Source of the DNA: Naganishia liquefaciens
Taxonomy: Eukaryota; Basidiomycota; Tremellomycetes; Filobasidiales; Filobasidiaceae
Direction: 5' to 3'
DNA length: 64,000 nucleotides
NCBI GenBank assembly: GCA_013423385.1
Contig: BLZA01000035.1
Location: forward strand, 186,001-250,000
Of this stretch, positions 10,970 through 23,526 are shown one piece after another. Below the pieces are notes generated by a model that did not search any database, had not been told where the DNA came from, and saw only the letters and a list, made by a program, of their open reading frames with translations. The stretch's first letter is position 1. Every line of letters starts with the position of its first letter. The position numbers were made by a program, and so were the translations under genes.

Positions 10970-13344
10970 TCAGTTCGAATTTTTGCTTGTGGCGGATGTT
11001 AGAACCGCTGGAAATCGCCGATCGTGTAGCATTCGCCGCATGGCTTCAATTGTCCCGAAGCTCAGCTCACGTTATATACCAGATGGCATCGATGAGTCGG
11101 GACTCAGCCCAGACAAGGTTTCGACAACTCGCTTATCCGAAAGATAGCAATCTAAAGCGGGGCTTCCAGTCACTCTCCGTGGAGAACCGCAACGTTGACG
11201 TCCGGTCCCCACAAAATTTGGAGAAGACAAGATAGCCAAGCCTGCAATCGCGCTTCGAATAAGACACAGTAGCTGATCAATCACTACAGCAAGGGATTTG
11301 AGGGGGGCCTATCAGAGTGCGGAGAGCTTCCAGGAGAAGCTGCAAGCTGTAGGAGGCTGTAGCGCATTGGCTTGCCTGAGCGATATTGGTGAGGGTGCTC
11401 GATGTGGATCTCTCCTCACCTTCCAGGAATTCTTCCAGGGCACTTCAGCGTTTGAAATTGAAAGTGGAGGTCTGGAGTATAGGGGAATCTGGGCTTCTTT
11501 GCTTTGATTCCGAAGCTCTTCTCCTAGAATCCGAAAACGACTGTCTCAGCTGGAATCGCGCTAGTGCCAAGTCTCCGCAGCACAGACGACCGAACATCCG
11601 CAAGAAATTGCGTGAACCGCGCTTCGAGGGTTCACAAGCACGTCAAGGACCAAGAAAGGGCTCAAAGCTGGGCTCGCCCTGTTGAACGAAAATCGCGGGC
11701 TGGAATGCTGGCAATATGGCATGAGGAGGAAATGCGAGGGACAAATGTCATGCGCTGCTTCAGGACCGGGCCCCCACAGCGACCACGATAAGAGTTGGCC
11801 TTATGAGCAAGCCTCATTGGGGCTTCATTGGCCAAGCAAGCCCATCTCCAGCGACTGTCCTGATCCTGTAGTTTCTGGGCAACTGCAGATCAGCTTGGTG
11901 AATACATGTATGCGCCCTGTTGTTGCCCACCCTACCGGATCTCCGCGCAACCGGAACTTGTAATATCAGTCTATCGTGAGACTCTGGGGTAATTGCAGAT
12001 CCGAAAGACCGCTTTTCGGCCTGTTGGAGAAAATGCTGTGGCAAGACACCCTCAGAGAACAGCAGCAACAGTCGTCGATGGATATCGCTTGAAAAAGTGA
12101 GCTACGGAGACTCCAGGTTATGCGTAAAGATCTACAAGCACATCGATGGCACGATCTTAGGAGAAAAGATAACTCGAGATCCAGGATTTAGGCGGGGTCA
12201 TAGCACTTCAATACCAATGGACCACCAAATCATTACATTGCTACTCTACTGGGTCTGAATGTGGGCTCTCGTGCTCCTCTTCTGTAATGCGATGACCGAG
12301 TGCAAGTCTTGTGATGCCTTCTCGCAGCGCTGCTGCCAGCTCTCCCTGACTGGCTTCCTCTGTCTTTTCATCGAGAGGCTATCGATGGTGGCCCTTGGGT
12401 CAGGCAATAAGTAGAGTACCGAGCAGCGCACCGAACAAGCCATTCGAGATTGAAGAATGAAGTACAGTTGTATCGCAAGTGGTGCCCGTGACAACTCCGG
12501 ATCCCGCGGGGTGTATCTGACCGGATCCCGGGAGCGAGAGGCGCCTGAAATTCGCGTGCGTTATATACCGGTTGATGGCACAGCTTTTGGAGCGAATTCG
12601 CCCCTCAGTCCGCTCATAGCTCTCAGCTCGCTCACTTAATTGCGCAATTGGTCATGAAATCAACAGTCTGCAATCAGGCCAAGCCATCGTCTCAGGAGGG
12701 CAGATGCAAATGCTCAGGAGTAACAGATTGAAGGAGACCGCTATCAATCTGTCACAGACGATACGCAGCAACCTGGTGAGGCTATCACTGAACTTCCGAT
12801 GTCAAGCGGTCATGATTGTTCGTTTAGCAGCGGATCACTTCTCCGATCTTCATCAGGTATGGGGAAGACTTCCAGTCGACGGCTCTCGAGGAGCCACATC
12901 GCCGTCACTTTAGGGAAGGCGGGTTTTGTAGCCTCAATGCGAGCGGTACAGGCTATCAGGTGCATCTTCCGCAAATCGAAAGAGATGAAGCTCTTATACA
13001 TGTCTTCGACGCCCGGGCTCTTGATAAGAAATCGCCAAACACGCAGGTTCTGCTAGGTAGGGCTCAATGTGAATTGCCGCAGATGAGGCGTGCAAGTGCC
13101 TACAGCATTCGAAGTTCTTGTCGTGATAGCAATGTTGGCATATTATAATTGCAAGAATGTATTTTACTCAGTCCAGATTCGGACCAAAATCCAGTTGAAT
13201 TGAAGCGAGATGCTCCGAGATTGCTTTGCCTGACTGCGCGTAGGATTGCTCCATACGACTTCGAAATGCTTGAACCTGCCTGTAGACATATCGAACGCAT
13301 ATGGCTCGTATCAATTGTGGGTAGGATCGATGCCAACGCAGAAT
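10970..13344. other. 2.4-kb intergenic block upstream of the transporter, 3' of TF1
   Basis: It contains only short unsupported frames. The first 150 bases hold the transporter core promoter. A second TATATA-like string (gttataTACCGG) at 12561-12572 is not followed by a convincing gene on either strand. No transposon ends, tandem array or RNA gene seen. The length is well above most gaps between genes in this window. Confidence 0.45.
11072..11078 (-). promoter_or_regulatory. TATA box of the ACS transporter gene
   Basis: TATATAA on the minus strand, 103 bases before the ATG at 10969. Similar elements precede several other genes in the window at 50-120 bp. Confidence 0.55.
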
Positions 13345-16300
13345 CTACCGATCGGATCGCGCCAAAGGCGCTGGGGAGTGAGAGGCTGCTTGTCGAGATT
13401 GTAGCCTAACGTCAAAGTATCCTTCCGGAGTTCCTCCAATAGGCAATGGCTGTCCAGTCTGCGGCGTGAGGAAATCTCTGCGGTAGGTAGTCGTCGATGA
13501 AGATCTAGGTCCCTGATCGCCCTCGGTGATGCGTGCTAGAGCATTATGATGAAGATCTCCAAGTTGAGGTATGTTGCTGCCGCCTGTTGGCGGTTGTTGT
13601 CCGCTGTTCTCGAGATGTACCTTGGCATGCCGCTTCAGATTGGATTGAACAGAGAACGATCGCGTGCAGTCTGGCCAAGTGCATTTGTACGGCTTCTCGC
13701 CAGTATCTGCCGAGAAAGGCATGAGTCAGTAATGGGGAATACGATGTTCAAGGGGGGCGTACGGCTGTAAATGTGAATTTTGAGGCTACTCGGGCGACTG
13801 AAGCTTTTACCGCAATGTTCACAGGTGTAACGCGGTCCAGGTAACGTCGCATTGTTGATGCTCAGCGACGTGTGCGAATTGAGCATTCTGTTCGGTATTG
13901 ACGATTGTGGAGCGAAGGGCATCCCAGATTCACTGTCCCATGGACCGTGAGGATGCTGAGGAGGTGGACGGCCATAATGTTCAGGCTGCGGCGGTATGCG
14001 TTGTCGATTATGATGAAGCGTTTGCGCGGACGCAGGCTGTACGTGTGAGGGACCCGGAAGCGCATGAGCCGGGGGACGATAAAGAGACGGGTGATATTCT
14101 CGTCGCAATACCGATGGAAGAATTGGACTCCCATCTGGTTTAACAGAATGGCGGGCCGGACTGTCATAATATGGCATGACAAGATCGGCTGCTTGATTTG
14201 TTGAAGTGGTGGGTCCAGCGCCGCCAATATGAGACTGTTGATAAGGTACTTGGTGGTAGGAGCCCGCTTGCGGGAGGTGGCCGATATGCGGAGTTTCTGA
14301 AAGCGAAGTTGAGAGAGACTCGCTGTAAATGAGGTTTGGGCGATTACTTGGAGAGCCTCGCGACAGTTGCACTACATCTTTTTCGACATCCGACTCTGCC
14401 AATCCCCCAACATGCGTGTGCGCGTTCGAAGTCTTCCTCCCGGATGCATTTCGCGAAGACGGACCCGACCTTCGCTGGTCGTCGTCCACATCCATCGCCT
14501 GGTGCTGATGTCGCAATGGCTGCGACGGCTGTGTGGTCTGATTATTGGCAGCCAATGGGAAACCAAGGTAGTTCGGAGAAATTGGTGCCTGCGATGGGAC
14601 AAACTGCTGATCGAAGCCGAGAGATCTTCCAGTCACTTCCTTGCTCGCGGCCAGAACGGCATTTTGCTGACGTTGCTCTCTCTCTCGGGCATTTGCTCGC
14701 TCTGCCTCTGACACAAGTCCAGACGACTCCGCTGGTGATGAAGCGCCATCATTCGAGTCAAGCAGAGGCAATACGGGGCGAACTGTACCGACTGGCGTAC
14801 CAGCCAGACTCGACGTAGCAGATCGCTTAACGAGGTCGACGGACGCTTTTCGAACAATTTCCTCAAATTGCATGTCCCGTTGTGAGCTGATTGACGAAAA
14901 TGCTAGTGGATCGGTGAAGTCTTTCCGTGGTGGACTCAAAGGATGTATGAAAGCACTGGTTGATGCGTTTGGAGAATGCGTCAAGTTAATGACGTTCGCA
15001 TCCCATTCGCCTTGGCCCCTCTTCTCCGGAAACGCCGATTGTTTCTGGTATGAGTGTGTCAAGTTTGCCGCTACCGTGGGTCGATCGTCCTCAGCATTCT
15101 TCGATCCAAAAGGATAACTTTCATATCGCAGGAGTCTAGATCGAGCAGCGAGCAGAGCTTCATCCGCTGGCAAGGATTTGCCTTCGAAGTCTGGTTTCGG
15201 TTCCGGCAAAGGTAGCCTTACACCAATGATTGACTCGAGTTCCGTGGCGTGTCTCGCGACGCTGCTGCCCATGAGTCGTCGTCGTTCGGCAGATAGTATA
15301 GTCGCATTATCGCTCTGCCTTCTCTCCGCTTCCTCAGCCTCCGCAGCAGCCTTCGCTGCTGAGAAGGCTGCTGAGCGCCGCGCTTCCAGTTCCGCCTCGA
15401 AATTTGCATATGAAGGCCTTTTCGCCAGGTCCGACAGGGTTGCAGTTTCTAACGGCCTAGACCATCTAGATTCTTCGTTCCTCGGGATGGAATGAGAAAG
15501 CCCAAAGCCGTGCGGAATCCCAAAGCTAGGATCTGGATTCGAGTGGTCTGAGGGAAAGTGATGTTTCTGATCCTCTGACCAGGAAACCGAGGTCAAAGAG
15601 GCGTTGGGGAAGCCAGCCGACGAAGGATCGGTAATACTTGTGGATCGTCCCGTAGCCACGGACGAACGGGCACTCCATGTCGTCGATGACGATGCCGTGC
15701 CGGAATCGCGAGACCCTCGCGTACCTCCGCCAGGCAGCACTGCAACTGTCAATGGTGCTTTCAATGTTCGAAGATCAGGGAAACTGGATGAAGAGTTCCG
15801 TGACATATTTGGCCGGTGACCTAGAGCCAGAAGCCGAGTGTCAGCGATCATATATTTAGGAGGCTCTACGCCGGACAGACCTTGCTCTTCTTGGCCGAAA
15901 AGGCTGCTGAAACCTGGAAGACTAGGACGCGTCTGATCGTCAAGAGGGTCGTTGTTGGCATCAGCAGTACTGGTGCTGCTCCTGCTGATGGGAGCCATCT
16001 TGGAGTGGGGAGAACGGGTCGATGGCGATAGCGGAGGCGGAAACTTCGTGTGTGCGTATGATACAGGAGACGTGTTCAAAGTCGATTTTGCGGTCGATGC
16101 CTCATCAACCGGGTCCATTGGCGAGATCATAGAAGATCGACGGAAATCAGAAGACAACATGTGTTCTACCGCTTGCGGTCGAGGTTTTGCCATCTGCTCT
16201 GAAGGTGACTCGATCGCACGCCATGGTCCTTCCATTGTAGACGCACTGCGTTTGCCCAATACGCTCCCCTCGAAGAGACCACCACTGTTACCTGTCGAGT

Positions 16301-16508
16301 CGTCATGCCTCATACCGGAATTACTGTGGCGAGGCCCGGGCCAATCAGATGAGTCAGCGTTTCTCGGGGGCGGAGCAGATCCTTCGATGCCAGTCATGAC
16401 GCTGTTTGATAAAGCTTCGGACCGGGTTTCCATAGCTGCGGACTGATGGGTTGTACGGTGGACAGGAGACCTGGAAGGCTCCGACGGTGTGTCGAGATCC
16501 AGGGCCAT
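13345..16508 (-). CDS. Large two-finger C2H2 transcription factor (TF1)
   Basis: Probable nuclear DNA-binding regulator. Two exons, 13763-16508 and 13345-13706, joined across a 56-nt intron, give 1035 aa. The joint falls between the two zinc fingers and restores the linker: CEHCGKSFSRPSSLKIHIYS, then HTGEKPYKC, then CTWPDCTRSFSVQSNLKRH with final H. Both fingers have the full C-x2/4-C-x12-H-x3-H set. They sit at about residues 900-955, leaving about 80 residues after them. The long N-terminal part is low-complexity (Ser, Pro, Asp rich), with a short alanine/glutamate-rich helix segment around residue 385, typical of fungal regulators with activation or repression regions. Start is ATG 16508. 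No close named orthologue is recognised. Large empty regions flank the gene on both sides. Confidence 0.85.
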
Positions 16509-19500
16509 TGTAGCTATGACTTATTCCGTGGCTTATGTCCGTCCTTGTTACACCGGATGAATGACGCATTCAGTGATCAAGCTGGTGTAACGCAGAGTTC
16601 GAATGTATCCTTCTGATGAACAGCGGTTTCGCCTTTCGGTTCGTGTAATTCAGCAAGCTGTCGATGAAGAAACGTAGAAAAGCGGGACGCACAGCTCTGT
16701 AAACCACTGATCGTGTGAACTCGTCCAGTCGTTGGAGTTCTTGAAGTGTTCGTCGACTTTGAGGAGCGTCGTACGTATTGATAAACCCTACGAGCGGAAA
16801 GCGGAAGCGAGCAGAAGAATTAGCAGTCCATTTCAACGTTCCCGCGACCGATAGATGGCAGTAGCAAAATCAGTTTGGGGTCAGAGCAGCAGATACCATC
16901 AAGACCAGGAACCAGTAACATCGTTGTTTCGTGGCCCGACGTGGGTCAAGGGTCTCGAGTAGCCGCAGTTGACGTGGAACTTACTATGAAGCGATCTTGC
17001 GAATGGTACCGATTTGCGTCAAGCCGAAAGCAAGATTTCGGCATGATCCGCTCCATTCAGTCCGTCCCAGTGCAGCTCATCACACACATGCGAGATGGCG
17101 TGAGGATGTCTTGTGTTTGCGGAGCACAGTCAAGGGGATTCGGCCAAATGCCGTGGTCCTTTCGAGCGTCCGCAACGATCTATCCGGCTGACATTCGGGG
17201 CTCCCCGCCTTTGCTCATTTCCAATAAAAGGTTCCACTTTTGTCGCTCGGCCAATGACACCCGTCTGTCGCGTCCTGACAATGCGTCCCTCTTTCGTCTC
17301 GCTAAGCACGATGCATTTCGCTGCATCATCACGGACACAGGTGGCCTCCACACACTTTCTTGGGGAGTCATTGAAGAGCGTTGAGACCGGCGAGCGATGC
17401 CATCTGCTCAATGCGAGCTTCCACGTCTGTACAGTCTGACCTGATGCACCTCTGTAGGGCCGTCAATCGGACTGACATAGGATTGAAGGTGCACTTTCTC
17501 TCTTCCTATGCCCATTAACAAGTATGTGCAGAGCTCCAGCGACCGATGAAGCTCGAGTAGAGTTCTCGCGAAACAGAGATCGACCACGAGCCAATACGAA
17601 GCGGGAACTCACTCAACGTCAAGCCTCGGTACCCTTGAAACACTTTGAACTCGATGTCCTTCCCTTCCTTCCTTTCCTTCACAGTGTCCTTTGCAGCGAT
17701 GATTATGTGGAACACGAAGTCGAGAGAAGACGTCTACCCCAGTCCGGCTGTGGCAATTCAATGGCTGAGATGCGGTTGTATGTGTTGTGACCGTTGGTTC
17801 AAGCCAATTCCGCCGGTTCCGCTTGGCGCCGGATTCCCGTTTACTGGACCTCCGAATGCGCTCGACGGCTGTCGGCCGATTATTTGATTTGTACTCAATC
17901 CGTTGGGCGACGACTAACCTGATGCAGTCGAGACTATCTCCCACGTCCTCGTTGTCGTGGTGGCGCTCGTTCGTGTGTACGGCTCAACCGCTCGGAACTC
18001 CCGATTGCTGTAACGCGCTTTTTTTGCGGGCCGGCTACGTTTGTCGAGGGTCCTCCTGACCCGCTTTACGAGCTAGAGGGATCCAGGATCGTACAAGCTG
18101 TTCAACGAGCTGTTCAACGCCCCATTCCAGATATTCCAGGCCAACGCCTATCACGGTTAACTCTTTCTATTCCTACATTACGCCCACATTGCGCCACCAC
18201 ACTACCGGAAAAATGTGACATTGAGTCGGGTCAGGTGTCTTAGGCCTAGCTAAGGTAGGGACGAATAAGCATGAAAAGCTAACGGATGCTGCGAGCTATG
18301 CTCCATATGTGAAGGAATTATGACGTTCTGGTCCCTGTCCCTGTCGATTCAGGAAGCTGGATGGAAGTAGGTTTATATTCCGAGATAGAAGACTGACTTC
18401 TGAGACGTTCTTTGGACGAATTTCACACAGCACACTCTGGTCTCAGAAAGCTCAAGGCTGTGGTACATCATATTACTGATGACAAGTTGACGCGGGGAAA
18501 ACTCAGAAAATATCGCTGCACTGGAAGTCCCTGTTACCCAGCCATCGCTCCAATGCGGTCATCATAGCTGTCTCCAAATCCGCACCACCAATCACGTCTG
18601 CTCCGGGCCAACTCTGGAATCGCCTCAGGAACCTATCACTCGGCGTCTTCTGAGGTGTCTTCACCTGCTCACCATTCTCCGAGCATTTTCCTCTCGGCGC
18701 AACTCCTGCACCGGTAGTTACACCGGTTCACCATTCTCGAAGCTATTCTCTCTCGTTCCTGCAAGCTTCTCCGCAGCTCTCTTGTTCATGAAATGACTCT
18801 AGGCCATTTGACAACCTGTCACGCTAGTGGTATTTGAGCTGCTTATCGAGCTGGTGATCCTACGGTCGGCTAATTCGCAGGCGGCGGGGCTGGAACACGA
18901 GCTGAAACAGCTACTGATGCAGGGCTTGAGGACTCGCACGTGACCGCACCACAGCACCGAGGATCTTGTTTAGATGTGCTTGCATAGTTACGGATGCAAA
19001 GCTGCTCCAACCAGTTTACTTGTGGGATTGTCGGATTGCTCACTCAGCGACACGGTGTATCAAGCTGCTATTCCCTGCTGCCGGTACGCTGGATCGTTTT
19101 CAGCCTGGTGAATAGCTTGAATACCAGGAGCCGCATAGAGAGGGGCCCTACTTGAGGGAAAGGAAGCACAAGGTCGCGCAGATGGCCATGCTATTACAGC
19201 CCATCAACCTACAGCTGTCCCAAAGCTTTTTCCTAAAGCTCTTCACAAACAGAAGAGCCAAGACGCAGTCGACAAGAGAGGGTGAACATCCCAATCATTT
19301 GTCGCGCGCCTGTCAGACATATGCACGATTATTCGTGCGTTGAGCATGATGATGATAGTAGTGATGAAGTAGCTGATGTCGTGAACACGGATGCCGAGAG
19401 AGAAGAGGCTAGAAAGCTGGCTAGAAGCACGTTGCGAAAGCGTAAGCGGAACGAGTAGCCGGGAGCTGCCTGCAGTAGGAGAGCAGGTAGGGCTTCGAAC

Positions 19501-20045
19501 AGGCTCTCACAGGCGGCTTGGACGATTTTCTGGACAGACTGATGAGGTAGATGGCCAGGATGAGGTGACGGACGGGTGAATTCCTTCGGTATCAAATCCG
19601 CGTGGTGGCGGCACTCGTGGCGAGTCTCGTGGCGTAATTAACATGTTGATCGGTAGGAGCAAATCGGAAAGCCTATGACAAGCTTGAGATCCGCTTGGGA
19701 GCTCCTCTGAGTTCCCTATAGGCCGTTTAGTTGGCCCTGAAGAACTCTTTGGACAAGCGTTTGAATCATTCGAATCGCTGATTGCCGTGACGACGATGTC
19801 CGCTTTTTGACCTTACACATGGCAATTGAGCGGGCATTTGAAATTGCCGACACCCGCTTGGTTATGCCAATATCCACAGCTCGCTGATACAATACGACTT
19901 CATGACCTTTTACAACTTGATTCATACTTTCGATAATCGGGAACAACTCGCGCAACAAAGCAACCCCCTTGAAAGGAGCGAAAGCCAGCCGTCAGAGGAG
20001 CGGCAAATGAGCTGCGTGCTCGAACTTTAGACTCGCATTCCCGTG
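16509..20045. other. 3.5-kb intergenic block between TF1 and TF2
   Basis: No frame here has domain support. The part just right of 16508 must hold the TF1 promoter and 5' UTR; a minus-strand frame 16570-16836 may be leader sequence. Small sequence repeats occur (a 12-bp tandem at 18096-18119; two near-copies of CACCATTCTC at about 18672 and 18728). No element ends or tRNA found. Confidence 0.45.
18096..18119. repeat. Tandem 12-bp duplication
   Basis: AGCTGTTCAACG occurs twice back to back. It lies about 1.6 kb upstream of TF1 and has no known role; it may be simple slippage. Confidence 0.6.
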
Positions 20046-22799
20046 TTATCCTTCGATGGCCTTTGTGGGTTCGGTATTCGGGCTATGCGAGAGGCGCAGA
20101 CTGCTTCGAGCATAATTTTGTGGCTGTTGTGCGACGGAGTGATTTACAGGATGCAATGAATCCCGGCGGGAAGGAGCTCCGCTCTCATCGTAAACGGAAT
20201 CGTTGCGTACCGCCAGTTGAGAGACGCCTCCAACAGGAAAGGGGAACGAGGGCCGATGCCTGTCGATAGGTATAAGCATGAGAGGACTCTGAGCCGGCAG
20301 AGGGACAACGTACCATCTTTGCCATGGGCCTTTGACGTGTGAGAGATCTATCGAGGGATTCTCGGAAACCTCCCTGGATCCATCCGAATTGCCGAATGGC
20401 ATCGTGAAAACGGGACGTTGCGCTGAAAGCGGCTGCGATTGCGTTTGCGCATCTGAGTGATTCGATGATGTTTCCCCGGCAAAACCTGGCGGCGTGCTTT
20501 GGTTGAAAATAACGACGCCGTCAAAGTAATCTTTAGGTCTTTTGATCTGCTGAAGAGTGTTATCGTTTACTGACGAGTGAGTGGAAACATTCGCGTAGGC
20601 AATGTTCTGGGTTCCCATCGTTTCGTGCACTTGTGCTATTGTATCGCCTGATCGAGGTTGTCGATTATCACTCATTCCGTTCGGCACAGTATGGTAGCTG
20701 ACAGCTTGACGAAATTGGTAGTCGCCGTTTCCATTTGGATTATTGAGCATGCTGCCGGTGACGGAAGTCGAAGACGAACCCTGCCCATATGACGGGCTGG
20801 TTTCATACGTGCCTTGCGGGGCGTTTGGGTACGCCGGCTTCTCCGGTGCGGTATAGCTATAAGTCGTTTGGGAATGCACAGGCACGAATGGCGCGGAGGA
20901 CGGCTGTCCGCCAGCTCTGATGTGCGCGGAGGCTTCGTCCGGCGTTACAAGAGTCGTATTGTGACTGACAGACCGCGCCATCGAGCCGGCAGAATGAGGC
21001 GGCACGGACAAGACTTGCGAGTGGGGCGTTGGCGGCGAGAGCGCAGGAATACTGGCAAATTCGCTGTACTGGCGATCTGTTGTAGCGTTTTGCCCCCTTT
21101 CATCATTCGGCTCGTCTTCCTCCGAAGTCATGGATTTTGAGCGGTCTGATGACGAGGGGCTCGCCTTTGATCCGTTGACTTCAGAAGGCGCTTGAGCTTG
21201 CTGTCTTTGTTTTTCGAGTTTTGCGAGCATCGCTTTCTTGGACGCGTTCTGATAATGACGAGGAATGGCGGCGGCGTTTTTCCGATCGGCACCCGTGGGC
21301 GGAACGTAGGCCGCTGGCGAGTACGGTTCAGTATAGTCGAGCGGCGCAAGAATGTCATCTACTCACGGTTATTCGGGTCGCTTCGATCTCCTTCACAATT
21401 CTTGACCAACCAGTGCCGTTTCAATGCATCTCTGCGCGAGAATCTGCGGAATGGTCGTAATCAGCGAATATTCTGTGACGTGAGGGGTATCTTACTGTTT
21501 CTGACAAGCGTTACACGCGAACGGCTTGACGTCCAGATGTATCCGCTTGTGCCTCTTGAGATCGTGATTGCGGTTCTACCAGTTGGCATGAGCAACGACT
21601 CCGAGGTGAGCTTGAGCGACTTACAAAGCTCTGTGTGCATTGATCACATTTGTGGGGCCGATCTCCTCCGCGGTTCATTGGATAAGAGCTGAATCCCGTG
21701 TACTCTGGTCGCTCCATTGTCGAACTCGAAGATTCCATGGAGAAACTTCCCGTCTGGACCAGCTGCGGACGATGCTGCGCATATTGCTGATATGCTGCGG
21801 TCGTAATCGCGCTTTGCTGAGGGATGGCAGAAGGTGCTGAATGTGCCATGTGGTGCAGAGGCGGCATCTGCGGAGGTTGCAGGTACGTATAGGATTGTTG
21901 TGGTGGTGGTTGCTGTTGGTATTGGGACTGATACGGCTGAGCGAATTGTTGCGGGGGTGGCAGACCATTCTGATATGTGTAAGTCACGACTTGTGGCGAT
22001 GGTTGCTGTTGGCTTGGCTGACTTTGCTGATGTGGCTGTTGTTGGTATGCGAAACCTTGCTGAGTGGGGTACAGCGGAGACGAAGCGTGCCCTATCGGAC
22101 TCGCCATATTGGAGGTGGAATGAAGACGATTCCCCGGATGTTGATAGCCGTGACTATATGTCGGGGTTGGCAATGTGGATGCGCCTCGGAAACTCGTCTC
22201 AAAGGGCGAATGCTCAAGCTGTACGCTACTGCGGGAGCTATGGTCAGCTGCTCCCGTATGCAATTGCAGTGGTGCCGGCCGCGGACGTTGCTGAGAATGA
22301 TCAGACTGGCTCCTCAATACTTCCATAGATTGAGATGAATGTGAACTCGACGCATTCGTGTCCCCGGATGTCCAGTTCTGTATAGGTGCGGCACTTGGCC
22401 TATGCAATACCTGGCCATCTTGATGCCCGCCATGTTGATACGCGACTTGATTGGCTGGCGACAATGAGGAGTACGAGATCTGGCCGGTATCTTCCGGACG
22501 GAGAGACGGTGTCTGTGGATGATACGTTAGCGTAGCCCATCGCGTCTCACACCGTCGCCATCCTTCTCCTCTCTCTCTCTATCTCTCTCTTTCTCCTTTT
22601 CACACACAGACTGACACATTCCCATCGACACTGAAGCCGAAAGACGTGTGCGATTCTGAAAAGCATTTCAACTCACCCGACTCATGGGTGCCCCTGAATG
22701 AACGCTGCCTGACTGGAACGACCGCCTATCAACCTGCCCTTGCATCAACTTTCTGTCGCCATCGACGATAAAGCCAGTGCTCATCTGCTGTTGCTGCAT
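20046..22799 (-). CDS. Two-finger C2H2 transcription factor, Gln-rich (TF2)
   Basis: Probable nuclear regulator of 793 aa. Exons from 5': 22677-22799, 21625-22512, 21496-21575, 21367-21443, 20314-21313, 20046-20259; total 2382 nt, in frame. Fingers are assembled from three exons: CDQCTQSF, then NRNHDLKRHKRIH, then CNACQKQF joined to SRRDALKRHWLVKNC. The second finger ends in Cys rather than His (C2HC), a pattern I recall from other fungal regulators with the same HKC..NRNHDLKRHKRIH core. Before the fingers lies a Gln/Pro/Tyr-rich region; after them a Ser-rich tail. The frame stays open upstream to about 22930 but without an ATG, so I use the first in-frame ATG at 22799; an upstream coding exon is possible. 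A CT microsatellite sits in intron 1. An ATG TCT GCC TGA mini-ORF upstream (near 23075) suggests a leader with short upstream frames. Confidence 0.83.
22565..22592. repeat. CT microsatellite inside TF2 intron 1
   Basis: Mostly uninterrupted CT dinucleotides on the plus strand (GA on the transcript strand), within the 164-nt first intron of TF2. Likely length-variable between strains. Confidence 0.8.
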
Positions 22800-23526
22800 T
22801 GCCTGCCCCGATGAAATTTCGCGTCGCGCGTTCTGATTTGGCGAGGAATGGCGCGTGGAATCGAATGTGGTGACTACCGGTCCGTCGGGTCCGCCCACGT
22901 TTGTCTCGTGCAGAATCTCCGTCGATCAGTGCTCGTGGCCGTGCGTCTTCGGATTGATGGTATGCCCGAACGACGTGAAGTGCGACAATGAAAGCGTGTA
23001 CGATATCTTGGTCTGGGGCTTCGACGCGTCGTGCTGCTTGAGTTGCTGGTGGATCTCGGTTCCCGTTCAGGCAGACATGGCGGGTCGGAGGGTAATTAAT
23101 AGGATTGTAAACGTCGGCAGGAAAAGCGATAGCAAGGGCGAGGATTTGATAGAGATGCTTGGCCGAATGATCCGGTGTGGAAAGACACTCTATTGATACG
23201 ATTTCGGTGGGCGTTTTGGGGTTGAGTTGGGAGATGTAGATAGTGCAGAAAACGAACGTCGATCTTTTCGTGCAAGTGGTTTGTTACCCTGGCGCGTGCG
23301 CGTGCGGTCTCTGCGAGGGCTACGGATCGCACCTATGGACAAGTTTGATATGCTAGAACGGCGACGAGAATGAGCATGCAGAATGTGAAGTCTGGGCGTT
23401 GCAAGACCGCACAACCCAACGAGTTTTCTCGTGGCAGTTGCGACAACGGCTTGACAGCTCAGCTGGCTGTAGGGACATGAAGAAATAAACACTTTGTACT
23501 TCCGCGATCGGCCGCCAGCGCGTAAA

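Noticed and set aside
12561-12572. TATA-like string in the 11-13 kb gap
   Set aside because: No credible gene begins within 300 bp on either strand.
21834-22338. Plus-strand frames of about 165 codons opposite TF2
   Set aside because: They mirror the Gln-rich codons of TF2 and have no domain or start context.
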